64,000 bases of DNA. It comes from Paenibacillus sp. MMS20-IR301 (GTDB taxonomy: Bacteria; Bacillota; Bacilli; Paenibacillales; Paenibacillaceae). The stretch covers positions 5,276,001 through 5,340,000 of the forward strand of contig NZ_CP135275.1 of NCBI RefSeq assembly GCF_032302195.1. The letters are read 5' to 3'. Shown here piece after piece: positions 27,301-35,186 of this stretch; the stretch's first letter is position 1; each line of letters starts with the position of its first letter. The translations under genes and the position numbers were made by a program. The notes beneath the pieces were generated by a model. It was not told the origin of the DNA. It was given only the letters and a program-made list of their open reading frames with translations, and did no database searches.

Positions 27301-29428
27301 CGACAAGAACGGTGATATCAAAGCTTACAAAGGAAAACTGCTGGATGTTAACCTGTTCGGCGAAGATGCCGTTGCCAAGAGTATTCTGGCTCCAATCGAT
27401 GCCGAATTAGCAACCGTTCGGAATACGGTTGTAGGCTACAGTAATGTGGATCTCTATACTCACCTTAACTCCCAGCGCGTTGTACGCAAGCAGGAGACAC
27501 CAATCGGCAACATGATTGCCGACAGCATCGCTGAGAAGGTTACTGAGCTGATGCCTAGCTTCGTCTCTGAAGCAGACCGCGCTGCCATTAAAGGCGTTGT
27601 TGCGATCCAGAACGGCGGCGGTATCCGTGAAGCCATCAATGTGGGCGATATTACAATGGGTGAAGTGCTGACTACACTACCGTTCGGCAACGGGCTTGCC
27701 GCGCTCAAGGTTACTGGTGCAGAGATCATCTCTTCGCTGGAGAACTCAGTCAGCGGTCTTGCCTCTGACCAGGGGCGGTTCGCACATGTATCCGGTATGA
27801 GATACACCTATGATTCCACTAAGAAGCCTGAGATTATAGATTCATTATCCGGGGCTGTAACCCAGGCCGGTGAACGTATCGTCTCCGTAGAGATCAAGCA
27901 GGCAGACGGATCTTACCTGCCGGTTGATCCGAAGGCTTACTATATCCTGTCCACGAACTCCTTCATGGCGGGCGGCGGTGACTTCTACCGCGCATTGGCA
28001 TCCGCCAAGGCAGACGGACGTTATTATGAGCTGGGTCTTCCGGACTTTGAAGTCCTGCTGGCTTACCTGAAGAAGCATAATCCCGTAACTTCAAGCATTG
28101 AAGGCCGGATTACAGATCTGAAGGGCGCGACCCCAAGCCCTACACCGACAACGACACCAGCGCCAACTTCGGCCCCTGGCGGTTCAGGAACAATTACACC
28201 AGCTGCAACACCATCACCTGGTCCGTCCGCCACAGCTACGGCAGCCGTACCGGCACAGGTGACGACAATTACTGCAGCCGACCTGACCGCACAGCTCGCA
28301 GCACTGCCAGCCGGCAGCAATGAGCTGGTTATTCCGCTTACCGCATCCGCGGGCGGAGCACAAGTCATTCTGCCTGGCAGTGTGCTCGTGCAGCAAGCTG
28401 CAGCTAATCCCGGAACAGTGCTTACATTCAACTCGACAGGCGGAGCTTCATATTCACTGCCGCTTAGTATTATTAACGCAGCGGCGCTGACTGCCCAGCT
28501 CGGCACCAGCGACTTTACAATTACAGTGTCTATCCTGCAGGCTGATGCAGCGACACTCAGCAGCATCAGCACAGCAATAGCAGCACAGGCCGGTTCCGTT
28601 ACGCTCGCTGCACCGGTTATCGAATTTACAGTTACCGCCCAGGCCGGAAATAACAGCGTATCGTTGAACAGCTTCGGCAGTACCTACGTGGAGCGTTCAA
28701 TCACTGCAGCCGGAAGCTTAAGTTCACAAGGAGCCACAGCCGTTTCCTACGATCCTGCCACCGGCAAGCTTTCCTTCGTGCCTTCTGTCTTCTCAAGCGC
28801 TACAAGCGGAAACACTGAAGTTACCATTAAACGAAACAGCAACAGCTATTATACTGTGGTGAAATCATCCAAGACCTTCAGCGATACTGCCGGACACTGG
28901 GCACAGTCAGCCATTGAGCTGCTGGCCTCCAAGCTGATCATTACCGGCACCAGCAGCACCGCCTTCTCGCCTTCGCAGTCCATTACCCGGGCAGAATTCG
29001 CGGCACTGATTACCCGCTCCCTCGGACTTGCCTCCGCGAGCGGTGGAACAACCTTCAGCGATGTCAGCTCAGCTGCATGGTATGCAGACAGCGTACAGAC
29101 AGCGGCTGCAGCAGGCCTGATTACCGGCTATACAGACGGCAGCTTCAAGCCGGGCAGCCCGATTACCCGCCAGGAAATGGCTGCGGTTCTGTCCAAAGCT
29201 ATGAAGTATACCGGTAAATCTCTGACTGCTGATCCGGCCGTACTGGCCAAGTTCAGGGATGCTGCAAGCATCCCGGACTGGTCCAAAGCAGCCGTAGCAG
29301 AAGTAGCTGCTGAAGGCATCATCCAGGGAACGCCAGACGGATCATTTGCTCCGGCGAAGCTCGCTACCCGTGCGGAAGCCGCCACCATGCTGGAGAAAAC
29401 ACTGAAGTCACTTCAATTCATCAACTAG
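24341..29428 (+). CDS. Exported nuclease / 5'-nucleotidase with SLH anchor (YhcR-like)
   Basis: ATG 24341 follows GGGGAGG; an in-frame ATG at 24323 has none. The 1695-residue protein has, in order: a signal peptide (about 1-38); a chitobiase-C-like beta domain (50-130); an OB-fold-like region (140-380); an endonuclease/exonuclease/phosphatase domain (about 405-725: SFNIENFSQHND, GLTEVQDNDG, NHFNSK, LGDLND, SDHDP); a metallophosphoesterase domain (from LRVLHTNDTHGHL to GGHSHT, with GDVFSG and GNHEFD); a 5'-nucleotidase C-terminal domain (IQNGGGIRE, LPFGN); a Thr/Pro linker; an immunoglobulin-like part; and three SLH repeats. It resembles B. subtilis YhcR plus SLH domains that bind cell-wall polymer. 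It should degrade extracellular nucleic acids and release phosphate and nucleosides. The upstream PhoP-box array supports phosphate-starvation control. Confidence 0.92.
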   Translation: MKLSSQCRRPLSLFLAVALLLTGIFPGLSAGSGIAAAEPIITADTGVTQAPPVTASPASGSKIGTGSTITLSTPVTASVYYSVYANGSITAEVADQLYTAPITVDSSYTSLTIKAYSSLPDLGNGPTATLQYSVVPAENNLKISQIQGAGHTSPYVNTMVVNVKGIVTFIKDADNFYIQSAAADMDNDIKTSEAILVYQKGGGNAVKTGDAVAVDGTVKEYGFSGQLTTTEIAATKTAVLSSGNTLPAATLIGTGGRIIPHTVIDDDNFAKFEPDKDAIDFYESLEGMRLELTRPTTVGPAVYYASSSTFEIPVVTVNGTANTTEVTSAAGGLVLTGADYNPQRLILSAKTAPVLNTGQQFAGNITGILTYDYGKFLVSAESETLPAVSPSKLVREVTSLKPEGSKLNIASFNIENFSQHNDPSKIENVARDIVINLKTPDIIGLTEVQDNDGTGTGGTDASENYEVLIAAIAAIDGGASDYGYTDIAPENNKDGGVENGNIRSGFLYNKNRVSLKPGTPGTATEAVSYSAASGLSLNPGRISPEDDAFIKSRKPLAAEFTFQGKDIIVIANHFNSKSSDNYLFGSVQPPVFTTEVQRAKIARVVNSFVEDVLQENADANVVVLGDLNDFQFSNTLNILKGSALTNLVNTLPLNERYSYVFQGNSQTLDHILVNNKLASASTLDIVHINADFADPGDYPKGTEFPAGGIRISDHDPLLAQIDFGTTDFNLRVLHTNDTHGHLENVAKRTSATSSERTGNTVLLDAGDVFSGTLYFNQFKGQADIKFMNNIGYDAMTFGNHEFDMNKENPEVLKNFVTAAQFPFASSNIDFTTNNSELADLYHEMTGILATDEAKSTAKDGNIYPSVIKDVYGEKIGIFGLTTEDTVGLASPGDKIIFKDHIESAKKTVKALEDQGINKIIAVTHLGYTVDQELAKAVPGIDIIVGGHSHTKVDNPPTPIINVGTDKKVLIVQTGEYSQFLGELDVTFDKNGDIKAYKGKLLDVNLFGEDAVAKSILAPIDAELATVRNTVVGYSNVDLYTHLNSQRVVRKQETPIGNMIADSIAEKVTELMPSFVSEADRAAIKGVVAIQNGGGIREAINVGDITMGEVLTTLPFGNGLAALKVTGAEIISSLENSVSGLASDQGRFAHVSGMRYTYDSTKKPEIIDSLSGAVTQAGERIVSVEIKQADGSYLPVDPKAYYILSTNSFMAGGGDFYRALASAKADGRYYELGLPDFEVLLAYLKKHNPVTSSIEGRITDLKGATPSPTPTTTPAPTSAPGGSGTITPAATPSPGPSATATAAVPAQVTTITAADLTAQLAALPAGSNELVIPLTASAGGAQVILPGSVLVQQAAANPGTVLTFNSTGGASYSLPLSIINAAALTAQLGTSDFTITVSILQADAATLSSISTAIAAQAGSVTLAAPVIEFTVTAQAGNNSVSLNSFGSTYVERSITAAGSLSSQGATAVSYDPATGKLSFVPSVFSSATSGNTEVTIKRNSNSYYTVVKSSKTFSDTAGHWAQSAIELLASKLIITGTSSTAFSPSQSITRAEFAALITRSLGLASASGGTTFSDVSSAAWYADSVQTAAAAGLITGYTDGSFKPGSPITRQEMAAVLSKAMKYTGKSLTADPAVLAKFRDAASIPDWSKAAVAEVAAEGIIQGTPDGSFAPAKLATRAEAATMLEKTLKSLQFIN

Positions 29429-29462
29429 ATTCAAGCGGTTATACGAATATATCCCAATTAGT

Positions 29463-29512
29463 AAAAGGCGGTTACCCGGCGCATGCTGCGCTGCGGGAAC
29501 CGCCTTTTTTTT
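29463..29512 (+). terminator. Terminator of the exoprotein gene
   Basis: AAGGCGGTT and a GC-rich inner stem pair with AACCGCC, followed by eight T. It lies 35 bp after the stop codon. Confidence 0.9.
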
Positions 29513-29553
29513 ATAAACCGAACTGATCCGGATCAGACTGCTGTCATCGCCGC

Positions 29554-30678
29554 TTAATTCGCCAATACAGGCAGCTTCACTTCAAACTCAGGAATATACT
29601 CCTTCACCTGGTATCCGTCCCGCTCTATGGACAAGATCCGGTAAGGCCGGATCACCAGATAGCTTGTCTTATGCTCCAGCGGCTCGAATAGAGCTGCCGT
29701 GATCAGGATATTCCCGCCTGACGCATGCCATCCGCTGCCCCCGTTGATCTCCTGCAGCACATTCCCCTGATCATCCGTAAGCTCATACCCCAGGTAATCC
29801 CTTCCAGGATCGATAGACTGCTCTGCCGGCAGCTCAAGCCGGGTTGTAATCCGCGTTGTAATCGGCGTAAGCTCGGCTGTCTCAAGTAGGAAGCGCAGAC
29901 CGGAGGCTGTGCGGACTATCGGCTCGGCAATGATACTCGAGTAAGTCTGCTTCCTCACCGGCAGCCTGATCTGAAAAGGCTCTTCTATCCCGGCAACATC
30001 AATGCTCAGCGTAAGCTCAAAAGCATCAGGAAACGACCGACCGCCCTGATTCTGCAAATCGGTAAATTGAATGATCCGGGAATCCGCATCCTTCCCGGCC
30101 AGTGAGAACGGACCGAATGAACCGCCGCCGCTGCTGCCAAGCGGGCCATAGGTATTGATATCCTCACCGTCAATCAACAGCTTAATATTGGTCATTAGAT
30201 CGCCCAGCTCTCCACTCCGGAACGGCTCCGCCACAGACTGGCGCTGTAGCCCCAGAGACACACGGATTCCGTCGTAAAGCACTTCCGGCACTGATAACGT
30301 CAATCCCTCATGGCTATCGCTCTGCTGTTCTATAGCTGCAATCCCCTGCTGCTGCGCATTCCGCAGCCCCAGATCCCCGGCAAGCCGGAAAATGGAATTC
30401 ATCCCGGGGATTTGCTTGAGTGAATCCGCAAGGGCTGGTGAAATAAACTCTGTGCTTGTAATCAGCAGGAACAGCGCCAGTACCGCAGCTACAATACCCG
30501 CACTTCTGCGCAGCAGCCAGCCCCGTGCGGCTCCCGGCCGTGTTGTCTTCAGTTGTTGCAGCTGTCCGCTCTCATGCCGTTTCATAATATCTGCTTCCAG
30601 ATCTACACGGACCGGTGTATCCCGGATCAGCCGGCTAATACGCTCCAGTTCGTCATCCTCCATATTAGCGTGATTCAT
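29554..30678 (-). CDS. DUF4179 anti-sigma factor
   Basis: The 374-residue protein has a short cytoplasmic N-terminal part (about 1-55) for sigma binding, one membrane helix (SAGIVAAVLALFLLITSTEFI, about 58-78) and a large extracellular beta-rich region with the DUF4179 features. ATG 30678 lies inside the end of the sigma gene (14-bp overlap) with AAAGGATGA upstream, so the two are translationally coupled. It probably holds the ECF sigma inactive until an envelope signal is sensed. No zinc-binding ZAS motif (H-x3-C-x2-C) is visible, as is usual for this group. Confidence 0.85.
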   Translation of the reverse strand: MNHANMEDDELERISRLIRDTPVRVDLEADIMKRHESGQLQQLKTTRPGAARGWLLRRSAGIVAAVLALFLLITSTEFISPALADSLKQIPGMNSIFRLAGDLGLRNAQQQGIAAIEQQSDSHEGLTLSVPEVLYDGIRVSLGLQRQSVAEPFRSGELGDLMTNIKLLIDGEDINTYGPLGSSGGGSFGPFSLAGKDADSRIIQFTDLQNQGGRSFPDAFELTLSIDVAGIEEPFQIRLPVRKQTYSSIIAEPIVRTASGLRFLLETAELTPITTRITTRLELPAEQSIDPGRDYLGYELTDDQGNVLQEINGGSGWHASGGNILITAALFEPLEHKTSYLVIRPYRILSIERDGYQVKEYIPEFEVKLPVLAN

Positions 30679-31294
30679 GAGTGATCATCCTTTCAGCATT
30701 CCGGCCGCGTCCGAGCTTTTTACGCAGCCGTTCATATTTTTTGCGGACTGTCGCCGGGTTCATATCCATAATGGTTCCGATCTCCTCATAGCTATGCTCC
30801 TCCAGCGCCCGCAGCAGCAGAATCTGCCGCTCTTCCAGACTCAGCTGCTCCAGCAGCCCGTGGACAACCTCCGTATATCTGGATTCTTGGGTGCCCGCAG
30901 CCTCTGCCTGCTGCTGCTGTTTCTTATAGAGTGAGAGCAGCCTGAACCCCCGGTTTCTCTGTTTGATCCGGTCCAGACAATGATTGTGCGCAATACGGTA
31001 TAGCCATGCCGGAAACGATGCCTGTACTGAATACTGGCTAACCCGTTCCAGCGCTTTGATGAAAATATCCTGGGCTGCATCCTCCGCTTCTTCCCGGTTG
31101 CCAAGCAAATAATAACAATACAAATAAATCTGCCGCTGAAAGGTCCTGATGATCAAGGTGTAGGTCTGCACTTCCCCCTGCTGGACCCGCTCCACCATTT
31201 GCTCTACCGTAAGCCCCGGGTCCGGCTCAGCTGACAGCGGCGTCTGGAATTCATACTCTGATGTTTTGTTCATCCGGCTGTCTTCCGGCTCCAT
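30665..31294 (-). CDS. ECF-type RNA polymerase sigma factor
   Basis: ATG 31294 follows AAAGGAGGGGG. After a non-conserved N-terminal 40 residues, region 2 reads LYCYYLLGNREEAEDAAQDIFIKALERVSQY...FPAWLYRIAHNHCLDRIKQR, and region 4 reads LSLEERQILLLRALEEHSYEEIGTIMDMNPATVRKKYERLRKKL. The layout is that of SigW/SigV-like ECF factors. It is co-transcribed with the DUF4179 anti-sigma factor. The regulon and signal are unknown; autoregulation is likely but no promoter was assigned. Confidence 0.93.
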   Translation of the reverse strand: MEPEDSRMNKTSEYEFQTPLSAEPDPGLTVEQMVERVQQGEVQTYTLIIRTFQRQIYLYCYYLLGNREEAEDAAQDIFIKALERVSQYSVQASFPAWLYRIAHNHCLDRIKQRNRGFRLLSLYKKQQQQAEAAGTQESRYTEVVHGLLEQLSLEERQILLLRALEEHSYEEIGTIMDMNPATVRKKYERLRKKLGRGRNAERMITHESR

Positions 31295-31431
31295 CACAGC
31301 TCCCCCTCCTTTCTTGCCTGTATAACTGAAAAAAGCCGTATTTTGTGACATGCCTGCCAAAAAATTTATGAAATCCGGCCGATTGATCTATTGCACATTC
31401 TCATTAGTTCGTTTAACATAAAACTAATATA

Positions 31432-31453
31432 AAGTTCTATATTTATAGAACTT
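31432..31453. promoter_or_regulatory. Perfect 22-bp palindromic operator
   Basis: AAGTTCTATA, a TT centre and its exact complement TATAGAACTT form a perfect inverted repeat. It lies nine bp before a TATAAT (31462-31467) and about 40 bp before the ArsR-type gene, so it overlaps the -35/spacer region. It is a likely autoregulatory site for that repressor. Confidence 0.65.
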
Positions 31454-31491
31454 ATTTTCCGTATAATTCACATAGAAAGCAGGAATGCCGT

Positions 31492-32397
31492 ATGAGTTAT
31501 AAAATCACCGTCGATTTTGCACCCGTCTATGAGTGTATTACCAGCTTAAACGCTTTTCTCGGCAAACAAAATCATAACGCCATGGATGCCGGTGCATTGT
31601 GGGTCCGCGGGGTACAGGGCCGCTTCGCCCCTGTTATGCTGCAGAAGATGAAAGAGGTCATGAAGTTCACCGATAATTTCAGCCTGTCCTTGTATATATG
31701 GACCTGTCCGGGAGAGCGCTCCGCCGAGGGCTTCCTGGACTGGTTCGAAGCATTGTCCTCAGGGGAGCTGTATGAAATAGCCGGAAGGTTCGGGCAGACC
31801 GTTCCCTCGAATCTGGCCGGGCTGCGGGACTCAGCTGCGGAGGTCATCCGGGTATGGAATGCAGAGTATTACCGGCACATTGATCCGGCCATTCTGGAGG
31901 GGCTGCAGCAAGAGGCCAAAGCCCGTGCGGCATCACTGAACGAGGACAATGGCCTGGAGGTGTTTGAAGCGGCTACTGAGGGCATGCGGCTGTACCCGCC
32001 GGAGACCTTGAAGCAGATTATTCTCACCCCGCAGTATCATGCCCGGCCGCTGGTCACTTCTACCCTTTATGATGAATATATGTTCACCGCCTATTCCTGC
32101 GATGCGCTCCCCCCGGAACAGGGCCGCCCCCCTGCATCTTTGCTGCGGCTTACCCGGGCACTCTCGGATGAGACACGCTTGTTCATTCTACGCCTGTTGA
32201 CCGGCAGACAGCTGAATTTCACTGAAATTGTCAAGGAAGTCGGCCTGTCCAAAAGCACTATCCACTACCATCTGATTGCGCTGCGGGCAGCAGGTCTGGT
32301 CATCGTTCACACTTCCGGCAAGAGCACTTCCTACAGTCTCCGGCCTGAAGCGCTGCACAGCCTGCACGGACGGATCGGCAGCTATCTGGAGGGATGA
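31492..32397 (+). CDS. ArsR-family (HTH_20) transcriptional regulator
   Basis: The 301-residue protein has a long N-terminal domain of the DUF5937 type (about 1-190), likely for ligand sensing, and a C-terminal winged helix: LLRLTRALSDETRLFILRLLTGRQLNFTEIVKEVGLSKSTIHYHLIALRAAGLV. The helix-turn-helix is typical of ArsR-type regulators fused to such sensors. The MFS gene starts at its stop codon, so it most likely controls that exporter. The palindrome at 31432-31453 is the probable operator. Confidence 0.88.
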   Translation: MSYKITVDFAPVYECITSLNAFLGKQNHNAMDAGALWVRGVQGRFAPVMLQKMKEVMKFTDNFSLSLYIWTCPGERSAEGFLDWFEALSSGELYEIAGRFGQTVPSNLAGLRDSAAEVIRVWNAEYYRHIDPAILEGLQQEAKARAASLNEDNGLEVFEAATEGMRLYPPETLKQIILTPQYHARPLVTSTLYDEYMFTAYSCDALPPEQGRPPASLLRLTRALSDETRLFILRLLTGRQLNFTEIVKEVGLSKSTIHYHLIALRAAGLVIVHTSGKSTSYSLRPEALHSLHGRIGSYLEG

Positions 32398-33668
32398 GCA
32401 GGATGCAAAAGCGCAGCTACTATGGACTGCTGTCCACCATCTCTTTAAGTGCCTTCGGCGATGCGTTCGGGCTGCTCGCAATGGAATGGCTTGTCTATGA
32501 GCTGACCGGCTCCAAGCTCGCAATGGGGGCGCTTGCGCTCAGCTCCATGATCCCGGAGCTGCTGCTCCGGCTGCTCGGCTCGCCGCTGTCCGACCGGCTG
32601 CCCCGCGTGCGCTTCATGGCCTGCCTGGCGGCACTCCGCCTGCTGGCCATTCTGCTGCCGCTCGGCATGGGCCTGGCCGGCCGCCTGGAGCTATGGCAGC
32701 TGTTCGCGGCCGCCAGCCTCAGCGGAGCCTGCTCGGCGCTGTTCATGCCCACCGCGATGGCCGTCATTCCGGGTGTCGCCGGCACCCGGAAGCTGATGCG
32801 CGCCTTCGCCATTATCGACGGCTGCCGGGGCGCGGCAGCACTGCTCGGCCCGGCGCTGGCGGGTGTGCTGACCGCCTCCAGCGGAACGCTCCCGGCGCTC
32901 GGCGTCAACGCAATCTGCTATGCTGCTGCGATTGCCACGTTGCTGTGCCTGCCCTGGAACGGCAGGCCGGCCGCCCCTGCCGGCAGCTTCTCTCTCCCGC
33001 TCTATCTGCGGGAGATCGCGGAGGGCTTCGCCTTCTACCGGCAGTTCCCCGCAATGCTGACGATCATGTCCATGGCTGCCGTCAGCAATCTCAGCTCCGC
33101 GGCCATCGGGACGATGATGGTCCCCTATGTCCGCGAGGTACTGCACCGCGATGCGGCAGCGGTCGGCTCGCTGACCACCGCTTCGGCCCTCGGCTATTTA
33201 TCCGGCCTGGGCCTGATCACCCTGCTCGGCGAGATTACCCGCAGGCGGATTGTGATGCTCGGCAGCCTGGTCCTCTCCGGCCTGGTCACTGTGCTGTGGA
33301 GCTTCATCCCCAGCTATGCCTTCGCCTTATTTGCGGTCTTTGCCGCCGGCCTGCTGGGTCCGTTCTTCAGCTCGCTTAGCTCCTCCCTGCACGGCCAGCT
33401 GGTTCCCGGTCCGCTGCAGGGCCGGGTGAACTCGCTCCGCTTCCTGATCGGCGGCAGCCTGCAGCCGCTGGGTGCTCTGGCGGGCGGCGCCGTTGCCGAG
33501 CTTTACGGGGTACCGGTTCTGCTGCTGGCCGCAGGAATGCTCCCGGTCCTGTTCTCAGGCGCGGCGCTGCGCCTGCCGCGCATGAAGCTGCTCGACGGCG
33601 ACTTGTCCGCACTGGAGAAGCGGAGCAGTCCGAAACAGCCAGCCGCGATGACGGGTAGTTTCGAGTAG
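32394..33668 (+). CDS. MFS transporter
   Basis: The 424-residue protein has about twelve hydrophobic helices and the MFS pattern, including GSPLSDRLPRVRFM in the loop between helices 2 and 3. It looks like the drug-efflux-like MFS_3 group. It overlaps the upstream regulator gene by an ATGA junction; an internal ATG nine bases later is an alternative start. The regulator presumably induces it in response to its substrate. The substrate is unknown. Confidence 0.88.
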   Translation: MSRMQKRSYYGLLSTISLSAFGDAFGLLAMEWLVYELTGSKLAMGALALSSMIPELLLRLLGSPLSDRLPRVRFMACLAALRLLAILLPLGMGLAGRLELWQLFAAASLSGACSALFMPTAMAVIPGVAGTRKLMRAFAIIDGCRGAAALLGPALAGVLTASSGTLPALGVNAICYAAAIATLLCLPWNGRPAAPAGSFSLPLYLREIAEGFAFYRQFPAMLTIMSMAAVSNLSSAAIGTMMVPYVREVLHRDAAAVGSLTTASALGYLSGLGLITLLGEITRRRIVMLGSLVLSGLVTVLWSFIPSYAFALFAVFAAGLLGPFFSSLSSSLHGQLVPGPLQGRVNSLRFLIGGSLQPLGALAGGAVAELYGVPVLLLAAGMLPVLFSGAALRLPRMKLLDGDLSALEKRSSPKQPAAMTGSFE

Positions 33669-33844
33669 ACAAAGCTGCAGGATAATCTGCCGTCTGCTGT
33701 GCTTGCCGCGTATGCCGCTCACCCTCAGCTGCCTGTTGCCCGTCCGGCCGAAGGCCTGCCCACATGCTTTACAACTTTAACCGGTTGATTGAATCTAGCA
33801 GTATACTTATACAGCAGATAGATATTAAGTGGATAATCAAAAAG

Positions 33845-34235
33845 TTTGGAAATAACGGCGGCGGGAAGTCCAAAACTCATCTTTAAGCGGAAAATCATGT
33901 ACAATGAGCTGCCGTGCGTAGCCAGCCACGCAACGGTTGTTCAAGGGACTAGCTTAGCGTTACGGACATGAGAGACGTTAAGCCTGCGGAAAGGTACATG
34001 AGTGCCGGACCTTAAGGACATGAGCGCCGTTATTTCACCGGAAAAGTGGAGTTTATCCATGAAAAGCAGCGGATAAGGGCCGTCATGTCCGTAAGCCCGC
34101 CCAAGTGACCTTTTTCGAGCGAATAAAGGCTGTGGTGTCCGTCAGATTGGGAGTGTATTTGAACCAGACAGAGGGGATTGGCCCTCTAAAACCTGCTCCA
34201 CCCCCACGCTTGGCTTCCTTAGTGGGAGCGAAGGC
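33845..34235 (+). repeat. Dispersed intergenic repeat, copy 1
   Basis: About 390 bp sharing long blocks with 43500-43925 (inverted) and 58565-58925. Shared blocks include CTCATCTTTAAGCGGAAAATC, GCAACGGTTGTTCAAG, GGACATGAGCGCCGTTATTTC and GAATAAAGGCTGTGGTGTCC, quoted here as short landmarks. The GGACATGA motif recurs directly and inverted inside the unit, so the RNA or single strand could fold extensively. No coding potential is supported. Confidence 0.85.
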
Positions 34236-34281
34236 CAGCAATCGTGTACAATAAGCTGTCACTCGGGTAGGCGGTGAATTA

Positions 34282-34316
34282 TGCCACACACACACACGCG
34301 CACGCGCACACTCACC
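34282..34316. repeat. CA/CG alternating simple repeat
   Basis: A run of CACACACACACGCGCACGCG-type alternating purine-pyrimidine bases over about 33 bp. Such sequence can adopt Z-DNA and is prone to slippage. No gene overlaps it. Confidence 0.8.
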
Positions 34317-34336
34317 TGCCCGCGCCACGCCAAACA

Positions 34337-34361
34337 GACGATGCCAGCCATGCGCATCGTC
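34337..34361 (-). terminator. Terminator-like hairpin after the phosphatase gene
   Basis: GACGATGC and GCATCGTC form an eight-pair stem; on the reverse strand it is followed by TGTTTGG. The weak T run lowers confidence. Confidence 0.5.
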
Positions 34362-34391
34362 CGTTATCTTTAATCTTATGATTGCCGGAAT

Positions 34392-35027
34392 TCAGTCCAT
34401 TCCGCTCTCACTGGTTTCGTAATGGCTGATATCCCCGTGAAGCACAATTGCCGGTACACCGTCCGTGATATCGATCCGGCAGAGGCAGGTCGGATGAATA
34501 TAAGGCAGATCCCAGAGCTTGTTCATGGCCCGCCCTTCGAAATGTGCCATCAACACCTTAATTACAACCGTATGTGTCACAATAAGCACCGTACCGCCGG
34601 CATGACGGCCGATAATCTCCTGCAGTCTGCGCAGCGCCCGCTCCTGCACCTCCGTAAAGGACTCGCTGCCCTCTACACGGAACTGCTCCGGATCACCCCA
34701 GAAAAACTGATGCTGCTCCGGATATTCCAGCTGAAGCTCCGCAGAATCCCGGCCTTCCCAGATCCCCATTCCGATCTCCTTGAATTCATCGCAGGCCGTG
34801 AGCGGCAAGTCCCGTTCCCCCCGGATAAGCTCTGCTGTCCGCAGCGCCCGGGCGCTTGAGCTTGCATACACCGCATCCAGCTTAACATTATGCATGCTCC
34901 GGCCCAGCCACTGGGCCTGCTGCACTCCCAGCGGCGTAAGCTCCGAATCCTGATGGCCCTGCATCCGCTTCAGCACATTCCATTCCGTCTGTCCGTGCCG
35001 CGTAATATATACTGTTGTCGTATTCAT
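34392..35027 (-). CDS. Histidine phosphatase family protein
   Basis: ATG 35027 or the GTG six bases upstream both fit the GGAGGG ribosome-binding site. The 211-residue protein carries the phosphohistidine motif ITRHGQTEWNVLKRMQGHQDSELTPLG, the second-arginine loop YASSSARALRTAE, the acidic GIWEGRDSAEL and the second His in VLIVTHTVVIKVLM. This is the cofactor-dependent phosphoglycerate mutase/phosphatase family (PhoE/CobC/GpmB-like). The substrate cannot be told by sequence. It follows the AAC(3)-like gene in the same direction. Confidence 0.9.
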   Translation of the reverse strand: MNTTTVYITRHGQTEWNVLKRMQGHQDSELTPLGVQQAQWLGRSMHNVKLDAVYASSSARALRTAELIRGERDLPLTACDEFKEIGMGIWEGRDSAELQLEYPEQHQFFWGDPEQFRVEGSESFTEVQERALRRLQEIIGRHAGGTVLIVTHTVVIKVLMAHFEGRAMNKLWDLPYIHPTCLCRIDITDGVPAIVLHGDISHYETSESGMD

Positions 35028-35186
35028 GAACACCTATTCCCTCCTGAAGTTCTCAAGAATCACCTGGCGCAGCCTGCTGCAGAGCAGCTTCAAACTTCAA
35101 CTTCAAGCCGCTCTGCACCATTATACCGCAAGACTGCACCTCGATTCTCTAGTCTCTCCACGCTCGGATAAGCCGCTGTGCGAGAG

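Noticed and set aside
34083..34328. Reverse frame of 81 residues over the dispersed repeat
   Set aside because: It crosses the simple CA/CG tract and the repeat family and is not kept open in the other two copies.
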